A DNA stretch of 16,620 nt from contig JAGNOY010000016.1 in assembly GCA_017989935.1 (NCBI GenBank), forward strand, positions 1-16,620, given 5' to 3'. Made by a program: the position numbers and the translations under genes. The notes beneath the pieces are model-generated. The model was not told the origin of the DNA and did not search any database. It saw nothing but the letters and a program-made list of their open reading frames with translations. The DNA comes from Chitinophagaceae bacterium (GTDB lineage: Bacteria; Bacteroidota; Bacteroidia; Chitinophagales; Chitinophagaceae). This document shows positions 7,841 to 13,877 of this stretch, piece by piece; positions within the stretch are counted from its first letter, which is position 1; each line of letters opens with the position of its first letter.

Positions 7841-9088
7841 TTAATAATGACAACGTTGACACTCCAGTCCTCCAATTTCGCTCACTTTAACATCTTGGCG
7901 TTTGCCCGCTTTGATTTCATCATGATATTTTTGGAAAATTGAATAGTAATTATTGTCTGTAAATTGAACATTTGTAGTACGATGGCAATTCACACACCAT
8001 CCCATACTTAAATCTGCAAACTGATATACCTCGTCCATTTCTTGAATACCACCATGACAGCGCTGACAAGCTAGTTTACCTGAAACAACGTGTAATGAGT
8101 GATTAAAATAAACATGGTCAGGCAAATTATGAATCTTCACCCAAGGGATAGGGGTAGATAAGATTTCGCCTTTAGCATTACGTTTATAATCCTTTTTAAT
8201 TGGATCATACCCAGCATATTGATATAATTTTTGAATTTCTTTAGTTCCATCCACTTTATTCCCTTCTAGATCTACTAAAGGATGTGTGTCTGCTCCTGTA
8301 TATTCATTAATTTGTTTATGGCAATTCATACACACATTTGCAGAAGGCACCAAAGAGTGTCTACTTTTTTCTGCGCCTACGTGACAATACAAACAATTAA
8401 TTTGATTGATACCCGCATGAACTTTATGAGAATAAAAAATAGGCTGCTTAGGCATGTAGTTTTTCTGACGGCCTAATTCAGACCCTTTCGTTAACCAAAC
8501 ACCAAAACCTACAATAGCTATAATGGCACCTAAGGCAATTACCACTTTATTTCTAAAGAAAGGCACATCCTTTGGAGAAGGCACACCTGCTTTCACGTTT
8601 GCAGAGCGACTTAAAACTTTATTGACTTGAGTTAGAATATATACCGCTAAAAGCAATACAATAGAGATAATAGCATAAAGCACAGAATTATCTTCAGCTC
8701 CTTTTGGTTCTGTTCCAGGAGGCGGAGTTGCAGGAGCAGGAGGCGGTGTGTTTACAAAGGTAACAATCGCATCGATTTCCTCATTACTTAAACTTGGAAA
8801 TGCCGTCATGGCTGTCTTATTCCACTTTACAAATAAATCATTGGCATACTTATCGCCACTAGCAATCACTGAAGCTGAGTTTTTAACCCACTTGTATAAC
8901 CACTCTTTCGAAGGAACTCGAGAATCCACGCCAGCAAGGGCAGGACCGGTCGCGTCTTTGAGCGGGTTGTGACACGAAGCGCAATTAGCCTGAAACAGGG
9001 CTTTTCCGTCAGGTGCAGCAACAGTAGAAATTGTACTTAAAAGTATGAATGTGAGCAGTAAAATGTGTCCTTTCAGATTCTTAGCCAT
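7841..9088 (-). CDS. actA: ACIII multiheme cytochrome c ActA, with an added N-terminal monoheme domain
   Basis: A 415-residue membrane-anchored multiheme cytochrome, the electron-exit subunit of ACIII. A signal peptide (about 1-25, ending STVAA) is followed by a class I cytochrome domain with CASCH at 36-40, a Pro-rich linker (115-127), two hydrophobic segments at about 136-155 and 181-199, and a pentaheme region with CxxCH at 232, 253, 341, 365 and 410. That gives six heme sites, the last one two residues from the C-terminus. The classic ActA is pentaheme with one anchor, so the N-terminal cytochrome and first helix look like a fusion. The frame is open upstream to 9214, but a strong -7 promoter box at 9146-9153 makes that part untranslated. 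ATG at 9109 is a possible alternative start. It is the first gene of the operon. Confidence 0.94.
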   Translation of the reverse strand: MAKNLKGHILLLTFILLSTISTVAAPDGKALFQANCASCHNPLKDATGPALAGVDSRVPSKEWLYKWVKNSASVIASGDKYANDLFVKWNKTAMTAFPSLSNEEIDAIVTFVNTPPPAPATPPPGTEPKGAEDNSVLYAIISIVLLLAVYILTQVNKVLSRSANVKAGVPSPKDVPFFRNKVVIALGAIIAIVGFGVWLTKGSELGRQKNYMPKQPIFYSHKVHAGINQINCLYCHVGAEKSRHSLVPSANVCMNCHKQINEYTGADTHPLVDLEGNKVDGTKEIQKLYQYAGYDPIKKDYKRNAKGEILSTPIPWVKIHNLPDHVYFNHSLHVVSGKLACQRCHGGIQEMDEVYQFADLSMGWCVNCHRTTNVQFTDNNYYSIFQKYHDEIKAGKRQDVKVSEIGGLECQRCHY

Positions 9089-9145
9089 GCGTTGTAGATA
9101 ACTTAACATCAGTCTAATATAATTTTGTGTTAAATTGAATGTGCG

Positions 9146-9180
9146 CAAATATAGTAAGCGAATATTGAAATTTATACACA
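9146..9180 (-). promoter_or_regulatory. Probable promoter of the act operon
   Basis: On the minus strand 9153-9146 reads TATATTTG, an exact match to the Bacteroidota -7 consensus TAnnTTTG, followed by CGCAC. A weak -33 candidate, TGTG (9180-9177), lies 23 bases upstream, at the long end of the usual spacing. Transcription would begin near 9140, giving a leader of about 50 bases before the ATG at 9088. This box also rules out the longest reading of actA. Confidence 0.7.
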
Positions 9181-9260
9181 TTGATGAAAAAAATCTTTTG
9201 TATTGGTTTTTCAATCGGTCTGTGCAAAAATTCTATCCATTTTCTGAAAAATAAAATTGA

Positions 9261-9281
9261 ATTGTCATGATATTGTCATGA
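9261..9281. repeat. Tandem direct repeat ATTGTCATGA, candidate operator
   Basis: Two identical 10-base copies start 11 bases apart, about one helical turn, and each contains the palindrome TCATGA. The pair lies about 80 bases upstream of the act -33 region and 235 bases upstream of the GSCFA start. The spacing suits a protein binding the same DNA face twice. No regulator family can be named from the sequence. Confidence 0.45.
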
Positions 9282-9294
9282 AATAGTTGTAGAA

Positions 9295-9306
9295 AAATGA
9301 TCATTT
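9295..9306. promoter_or_regulatory. 12-bp palindrome AAATGATCATTT, candidate operator
   Basis: A perfect palindrome 14 bases from the ATTGTCATGA repeat. In AT-rich DNA such a palindrome can occur by chance, so the call as a protein-binding site is tentative and rests mainly on its position beside the direct repeat. Confidence 0.3.
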
Positions 9307-9502
9307 CTGACGATTTCTGGCTGATATTAAAAAAATCATAGCTGCATATAGTTCTTCCCATTAGATGAAGAAGTTTCAGTTTGAAAAATTATTATACGGC
9401 CAAAAGTAAAAATCAACAGGGCCCCCGACTAGCAACATCACTTAACTGCAAGGAAAATTGGGGGCAAAATAAAACCCCACTTTATTTTATCCCTCACTAT
9501 CC

Positions 9503-9510
9503 TATCTTTG
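9503..9510 (+). promoter_or_regulatory. -7 promoter box of the GSCFA gene
   Basis: TATCTTTG is an exact TAnnTTTG match and ends 5 bases before the ATG at 9516. No good TTG-type -33 box is visible 17-23 bases upstream. If used, transcription would start at or within a base or two of the start codon, giving a leaderless or near-leaderless mRNA. Confidence 0.55.
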
Positions 9511-9515
9511 GGCTG

Positions 9516-10475
9516 ATGAATTTCCTGATACCTATTCATATACCATCCTTACAAACCCCTATTCAACACAAGCATCAAATATTGCTTACAGGTTCTTGTT
9601 TTACCGAGCATATGAGCAATTATTTAAGCAGGGCCAAAATCCGCAACCAACACAATTCTCACGGCATTATGTTTAATCCGTTGAGTTTGTGTGTGGCGCT
9701 TCAAGATGTCATCGATGCAAAAAAATATGCTCCTCAAGATTTATTTTTTCACAACGAATATTGGCATAGCTGGAATCATCATTCAGATTTTTCATTTCGA
9801 GATCCCGAACAAGCCATCGCTAAGATAAATAACAGCATTCAAACTCAACACGAATTTTTAAAACAAGCCGATTACTTGATTCTAACACTTGGTTCAGCTT
9901 TCGCCTATTATCACCTCGAAGAAAATCGCTATGTAAGCAACAACCACCGCACACCCTTACATGGATTCAGAAAAGATTTACTAACGGCCGAATTCATGAT
10001 GCAAGAACTACAGCAATGTATCAAACGCTTAAATAATTTCAATCCAAAGCTTCAATGCATTGTAACGATTAGTCCTGTGAGACACACCCGTGATGGGGTG
10101 ATAGAAAACAATCGTAGCAAGGCTCGACTGCTAGAAACGGTGCATGCGCTTGAAGATATCTATTACTTTCCTTCTTATGAAATCATGATTGATGTATTGC
10201 GCGATTATAGATTTTATGATAGCGATTTGGTGCATCCAAATTATCAGGCTACACAATATATTTGGGAACAGTTTCTAACGCATTGCTTAAGCTCCGATGC
10301 GAAACCTATAATAGAACAATGTGAAAAATTATATAAAGCCTTGCATCACAAACCCAAAGACAAGCAAAGCCAGGCACATCAAGATTTTAAAGCAAGCAAT
10401 TTGCAACTTTGTCTGAGCTTAAAACAAGATTACCCTTACATTCAGCTTCAACAAGAAATAGCCTATTTTAGTTAG
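9516..10475 (+). CDS. GSCFA family protein (SGNH-hydrolase-like)
   Basis: A 319-residue protein of the GSCFA family, named after its conserved motif, here TGSCFTEHM with Gly26-Ser27-Cys28-Phe29. The family is placed with SGNH-type hydrolases. Ser27 would be the nucleophile position, and the later DSDLVHP segment offers the DxxH pair typical of that fold; an esterase or acylhydrolase activity is possible but unproven. There is no signal peptide, so it is probably cytoplasmic. The frame is open back to 9381, but the family start is the MNFLIPIHIP segment about 25 residues before GSCF, and a -7 promoter box ends 5 bases before this ATG, so 9516 is chosen. The gene ends 20 bases before mnmH and they are probably one transcript, with a 12-bp palindrome over the stop codon. 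Confidence 0.85.
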   Translation: MNFLIPIHIPSLQTPIQHKHQILLTGSCFTEHMSNYLSRAKIRNQHNSHGIMFNPLSLCVALQDVIDAKKYAPQDLFFHNEYWHSWNHHSDFSFRDPEQAIAKINNSIQTQHEFLKQADYLILTLGSAFAYYHLEENRYVSNNHRTPLHGFRKDLLTAEFMMQELQQCIKRLNNFNPKLQCIVTISPVRHTRDGVIENNRSKARLLETVHALEDIYYFPSYEIMIDVLRDYRFYDSDLVHPNYQATQYIWEQFLTHCLSSDAKPIIEQCEKLYKALHHKPKDKQSQAHQDFKASNLQLCLSLKQDYPYIQLQQEIAYFS

Positions 10476-10482
10476 GCCTAAC
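10471..10482. repeat. 12-bp perfect palindrome over the GSCFA stop codon
   Basis: GTTAGGCCTAAC is a perfect palindrome that includes the TAG stop codon and lies 13 bases before the mnmH ATG. With no loop it is better read as a DNA site than an RNA hairpin. It may be chance. Confidence 0.3.
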
Positions 10483-10495
10483 CGAACAAATCCTC

Positions 10496-11557
10496 ATGAT
10501 CACATCGCTTTCTTTATCAGATTTTTTAACTCAAGCCACTAACTCTTTAGTAATTGACGTGCGCACGCCAGCAGAATTTGAACAAGGAAGAATATTCGAT
10601 GCCGTAAACATTCCTTTATTTACCAATGAAGAAAGAGTGCTTGTTGGAACAGCCTATAAACAACAAGGTCGTCAACCTGCAATTTTATTGGGCTTTGAAC
10701 TCATCGGTGCGCGATGGGCACAATATATCCGCGACATTGAAAACCTCTTGAAAGAAAAATCCCTGCCACCAACAACCAAAATTCTTGTACACTGTTGGCG
10801 TGGCGGCATGCGCAGTGCGGCTATGGCTTGGGCATTGCAGATGTATGGATTTAAGGTAGCCACTTTACAAGGTGGTTATAAAACCTATAGAAAATTTTGT
10901 GTTGCTCAATTTGATACTAACTATAAATTTCTTGTCTTAGGAGGCAAAACAGGTTCTGCAAAAACCAGCACCTTGCTCGAGATGAAATCTTTGGGCGAAC
11001 AAGTGATTGATCTCGAAGGATTGGCTTGTCACCAAGGTTCTTCTTTCGGATCTAAGGGCATCGACAATCAACCTTCACAAGAACAATTTGAAAATTTAGT
11101 CGCACATGAATTGTCGCACATGGATAAAAACAAATGGATTTGGTTAGAGAATGAAAGTATCACCATTGGTCGTAGAGCTATACCCTTGCCGATTTTCAAA
11201 CAAATGCGACTCGCTCAGGTAATTGATATGCAGGTGCCTTTAGAAGCAAGAGTAGATTTTCTTTTCGAAGATTACGGACATCTTGATCCTGCATTTTTAA
11301 AACAATCAGTCATCAATATTACAAAGCGACTTGGCCCTCTCCAAACCAAGATGATACTTCAAGCCATAGATGAAAATCGACTCAAGGATTTCATTCGTCA
11401 AACTTTAGTGTACTACGACAAAACATATTCCCAAGGCAAAACAGCGCGTATAGCAGATACGGTACATAGCTTAGAGTTAGATTCAACAGATTCAACAAGC
11501 AATGCACTAGCGGTGATTGAATTTTCGAAAGTGATTCAAGATAAAATTGATTCCTAA
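10496..11557 (+). CDS. mnmH: tRNA 2-selenouridine synthase MnmH/SelU
   Basis: A 353-residue enzyme that modifies the wobble uridine (U34) of tRNAs for Lys, Glu and Gln. It converts 2-thiouridine, through a geranylated intermediate, to 2-selenouridine with selenophosphate as donor. The N-terminal rhodanese domain (about 5-135) has VIDVRTPAEFEQG (19-31) and the catalytic loop HCWRGGMRS (99-107) with Cys100. A P-loop domain follows with GGKTGSAKT (149-157), then DLEGLACHQGSSFGS (172-186), a family hallmark. Length is close to the E. coli protein (about 364). One oddity is Ala155 where Walker A normally has the second Gly. It follows the GSCFA gene after 20 bases without its own promoter box. The partner enzyme SelD is encoded 2.3 kb downstream. 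Confidence 0.96.
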   Translation: MITSLSLSDFLTQATNSLVIDVRTPAEFEQGRIFDAVNIPLFTNEERVLVGTAYKQQGRQPAILLGFELIGARWAQYIRDIENLLKEKSLPPTTKILVHCWRGGMRSAAMAWALQMYGFKVATLQGGYKTYRKFCVAQFDTNYKFLVLGGKTGSAKTSTLLEMKSLGEQVIDLEGLACHQGSSFGSKGIDNQPSQEQFENLVAHELSHMDKNKWIWLENESITIGRRAIPLPIFKQMRLAQVIDMQVPLEARVDFLFEDYGHLDPAFLKQSVINITKRLGPLQTKMILQAIDENRLKDFIRQTLVYYDKTYSQGKTARIADTVHSLELDSTDSTSNALAVIEFSKVIQDKIDS

Positions 11558-11570
11558 TTGAATATTTTTT

Positions 11571-11715
11571 AGGGTGCGTGACAGCGGAAGTTGTAACGTT
11601 ACTCAAACTAAGTTTTGTTTACCGCTATCACCGGGCTATCCATTCCAAGCCATCTCGTTTTAAGAACGAGATGGGCTTTCCATTGCTATCCCTCGCACGT
11701 TGCCGCGTAGCCTGA
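11571..11715. ncRNA. Structured GC-rich intergenic element after mnmH (candidate RNA or 3' end element)
   Basis: A GC-rich island in AT-rich DNA begins 13 bases after the mnmH stop. Its core is a stem of CATCTCGTT (11651-11659) with AACGAGATG (11665-11673), loop TTAAG, extended to about 14 bp by AAGCC/GGGCTT with one bulge. Both sides carry related blocks: GGGCTATCCATTCC (11633-11646) and GGGCTTTCCATTGC (11673-11686) plus TATCCC. GCTATC occurs three times (11624, 11635, 11685). Outer short complements are AGCGG/CCGCT (11583-11587 and 11622-11626) and GTGCG/CGCAC. GTAACGTTAC (11593-11602) is palindromic. Such GGGCTATCC/GGGCTTTCC islands recur between genes in Bacteroidota as I recall them, and may correspond to a known candidate motif such as Flavo-1; that identity is not checked. 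The strand of action is unknown, and no U run marks it as an ordinary terminator. Confidence 0.55.
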
Positions 11716-11809
11716 AAATAAAAATATATCTCTAAAAGAATGTATTTGAATTTTGTTTTGATTTCAATCTTTATTTTTCAATAGATGAGCTTTACATATT
11801 AGGTAACCC

Positions 11810-11852
11810 CTCTGTGCAACTCTGTGTTGCAGTTCCTCTATGGCTCTCTATG
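11810..11852. repeat. Phased CTCTRTG repeat array
   Basis: CTCTGTG occurs at 11810 and 11820 and CTCTATG at 11836 and 11846, giving start-to-start spacings of 10, 16 and 10 bases. The first two copies overlap a perfect hairpin TGCAAC-TCTGT-GTTGCA (11815-11831). It resembles degenerate short-repeat sequences often seen between Bacteroidota genes. Function is unknown. Confidence 0.4.
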
Positions 11853-11890
11853 TTATTGAGCTAGTATTTAGTAAAGCATCAAAACCAATA

Positions 11891-11981
11891 TAAGCATAAA
11901 ATCTTAGCAACTTGTTGGTGAAGAACACCTTCAAGGGCGATAGTATTATGCTTCCGTAGCTTATTTGCATTTGAACAAGTT
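11891..11981. repeat. Interleaved inverted repeats with pseudoknot topology
   Basis: AAGCATAA (11891-11898) is the exact reverse complement of TTATGCTT (11946-11953), and AACTTGTT (11908-11915) of AACAAGTT (11974-11981). The order A-B-A'-B' means both stems can form together only as a pseudoknot, or else alternate. A small TGAAG/CTTCA hairpin (11918-11932) lies inside the first stem. A second partner for ATAAGC (11889-11894) exists at 11959-11964. This could be a structured RNA or chance in AT-rich DNA. Confidence 0.3.
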
Positions 11982-12097
11982 ATGAGTTATTCATGAAACC
12001 CAATGTACTAACCAAAGATTAAGACGCTAGACTAAATCATTAATCAAAATAGAATATTTTATAAAATAGCTTATATTCAATTTTCAAATAACAAACA

Positions 12098-13792
12098 ATG
12101 ATGCTATTAAAAAGCAAAAAAACTTTATATCTTCTAAGTTTCTTGTTTGGATGTTTTGCAATAACCTCTTCTGCACAAGTTGTATATTTTCAAGAGCCCA
12201 TGAATCATCAAGTGGTTGCAAGAGATTTATTAACCAATGAAGGTCAAGTAAAATGGGATTTTTCAATAAAGTCTAATTTAAATATTAATAAATTATATAT
12301 CCAAACATATAGGGATAGCATATATTTTAGCACAGACACCTTATATGCAACTTATTTCTCAGATTCGGCTTTGATTAATTTTCAGAAAACAATACCTGCA
12401 GAATTACATAATTATGGGTTTAAACTAATGGGGATTAGAAATGGTTCTTTAGCAGACACTTTATTGAAAGAGTATAACTCTATTGTTGCTGGTGATGTAT
12501 ATGTATTTGCTGGACAATCTAATGGGGAGGCTGAAATAAGCTATGGCAGTGCTGCTTATGCCAAATCTGATTTCATCAGAACTTTTGGAAGAGGAAATAT
12601 TTATGAAGGAGACGCCTTGTATTGGTATACCGCAGAACCAGATTCGGGATACTTTTTTATTGGAGGGATAGGTCAATTAGCCGGACAATTTGCCAAGAAA
12701 TTAATGGATACACTTCAAATCCCCATGTGCATTATCAACGGCTGCAAAGGTGGGGCAACCTTGCAAGAACAATTAGTCGATTCGTTAAATCCAACCTCTC
12801 CCTTATCGATTTACCAGAAATTAAAATTGCGTTTAGAATATACAGGATTGTCTAAATCTGTACGAGCCATGATATGGTTTCATGGTGAACAAGACGCCTA
12901 TAATGGCACTACAGTAGATTTATACAAAAGCCAAATGAACCAGCTTGCTGCTTCTTGGGAAATAGACTATCCAAATATTGAAAATATTTATGTCTTTCAA
13001 CTTAAACTAGGTTGTTTAGGTTCTGAAAATTATTTAAAACATTTGATAGTCCAAGAGGCCCAAAGATTATTTTCAATTTCAAACCCAAAGGCCATTTTAA
13101 TTAGCACGAATAATGTTGCTCAATATAATTCTTGTCATTATCAAGTAGATGGTTATGAAAGGCATGCAAATAAACTTTTTAAATTGGTTTTATCACACCA
13201 ATACAATTTTAAATTACAAGAAATTGAAACACCTCAACCAATTTTAGCCAGAAATGATCAAAGGGGTAATATAATTTTAAAATTCGGAAATTCAATCGAA
13301 AATTATTCCGTGAGTGAAGGTATAGAGGATGCTTTTATTCTTGAAGGAGGCGCATTTGAAATTACTTCTGCCTTGTTATATAAAAACACCCTTACCTTAA
13401 GGTATGTTACAAAACAAGGAAGCTTGGATATTCCTACAAGCTTAAGTTATAAGAGCCATATTCAACTATCTTACCCTTTTTTACAAAATAAAGGAGAGCT
13501 AAATTTGGCATGTTTTTATAAATTTCCCATAGAGAATTATGTGAAGATATCAGATGAGGTTGAAGTAAATATATATACACTTCGAGATAAGCCTTCTATT
13601 ACAATCATTGAAACAAAAAATAATCCTATTGTGTTTAGAATTCATTCGATGGAAGGTAGGCTATATAAGAAAATTGCTATAGAAAAGAATACAAGATTAA
13701 GTGTTAATAATAACGAACTACCAAAAGGGATTTATATTGCAACTACTGAAGAAAAAGGAGTGTTGAAGAATATAAAATTTGAAAATTTTTAG
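12098..13792 (+). CDS. Secreted SGNH/sialate O-acetylesterase-like protein with T9SS sorting domain
   Basis: A 564-residue secreted protein. A signal peptide (about 1-26, cleavage after ITSSA) is followed by a short beta-rich region (30-125) and an SGNH-type domain resembling the sialate O-acetylesterase (SASA) family at about 130-370. The nucleophile motif is GQSN (139-142, Ser141), then FHGEQDA (261-267), and an Asp/His segment HYQVDGYERH (347-356) where the catalytic Asp/His should lie. The last 70 residues, with FRIHSMEGRLYKKI, LPKGIYIATT and a final IKF, match the T9SS type A sorting domain, so export to the surface or medium is expected. The substrate is probably an acetylated glycan, but the ester removed is not determined. 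It is more AT-rich than mnmH or selD and separates these two functionally linked genes. It begins ATGATG, so 12101 is an alternative start. Confidence 0.82.
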   Translation: MMLLKSKKTLYLLSFLFGCFAITSSAQVVYFQEPMNHQVVARDLLTNEGQVKWDFSIKSNLNINKLYIQTYRDSIYFSTDTLYATYFSDSALINFQKTIPAELHNYGFKLMGIRNGSLADTLLKEYNSIVAGDVYVFAGQSNGEAEISYGSAAYAKSDFIRTFGRGNIYEGDALYWYTAEPDSGYFFIGGIGQLAGQFAKKLMDTLQIPMCIINGCKGGATLQEQLVDSLNPTSPLSIYQKLKLRLEYTGLSKSVRAMIWFHGEQDAYNGTTVDLYKSQMNQLAASWEIDYPNIENIYVFQLKLGCLGSENYLKHLIVQEAQRLFSISNPKAILISTNNVAQYNSCHYQVDGYERHANKLFKLVLSHQYNFKLQEIETPQPILARNDQRGNIILKFGNSIENYSVSEGIEDAFILEGGAFEITSALLYKNTLTLRYVTKQGSLDIPTSLSYKSHIQLSYPFLQNKGELNLACFYKFPIENYVKISDEVEVNIYTLRDKPSITIIETKNNPIVFRIHSMEGRLYKKIAIEKNTRLSVNNNELPKGIYIATTEEKGVLKNIKFENF

Positions 13793-13842
13793 TCTATTTT
13801 ATACTAATTGGCTAAATGAAATAGATCAAACTTTATTAATTA

Positions 13843-13873
13843 TTGTCAATGGCAACAATCTTGCTTTTCTTTG
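13843..13873 (+). promoter_or_regulatory. Probable selD promoter
   Basis: TTG at 13843-13845 and TTTCTTTG at 13866-13873 are 20 bases apart, the usual -33/-7 spacing in Bacteroidota; the -7 box differs from TAnnTTTG by one base. It ends 4 bases before the selD ATG at 13878, so the transcript would have almost no leader. Confidence 0.45.
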
Positions 13874-13877
13874 TAGC

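Larger units (their letters stand above)
9089..9515. other. Divergent intergenic region between actA and the GSCFA gene
   Basis: This 427-base region separates the leftward act operon from the rightward gene cluster. It holds the act promoter (9146-9180), a tandem direct repeat of ATTGTCATGA (9261-9270 and 9272-9281), a 12-bp palindrome AAATGATCATTT (9295-9306), three G/C runs able to form competing hairpins (9421-9478), and the promoter box of the GSCFA gene (9503-9510). The remainder is AT-rich and no convincing small gene was seen. Confidence 0.7.
11558..12097. other. 540-base intergenic region between mnmH and the secreted esterase gene
   Basis: No supported gene lies here. Working left to right it holds a hairpin element (11571-11715), an AT-rich stretch, a CTCTRTG repeat array containing a short hairpin (11810-11852), a pair of interleaved 8-bp inverted repeats (11891-11981), and an AT-rich leader before the ATG at 12098 in which no clear TAnnTTTG box was found. 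The only open frame of note is a 40-codon minus-strand one (11848-11970), which is not supported as a gene. Confidence 0.6.

Noticed and set aside
9089..9214. N-terminal extension of actA beginning at 9214
   Set aside because: The signal peptide begins near 9088, and an exact TATATTTG promoter box at 9146-9153 falls inside the extension.
9381..9515. 45-residue N-terminal extension of the GSCFA protein
   Set aside because: The family normally begins about 25 residues before the GSCF motif, and a -7 promoter box sits at 9503-9510 inside the extension.
11848..11970. 40-codon open frame on the minus strand in the mnmH-esterase intergenic region
   Set aside because: It is short, lacks a recognisable promoter or motif, and overlaps inverted repeats. 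It could be a decayed fragment but is not supportable as a gene.
13779..13877. 33-residue N-terminal extension of SelD overlapping the esterase gene
   Set aside because: It has no similarity to SelD, overlaps the upstream gene, and the SelD active-site loop has the usual distance from the start at 13878.
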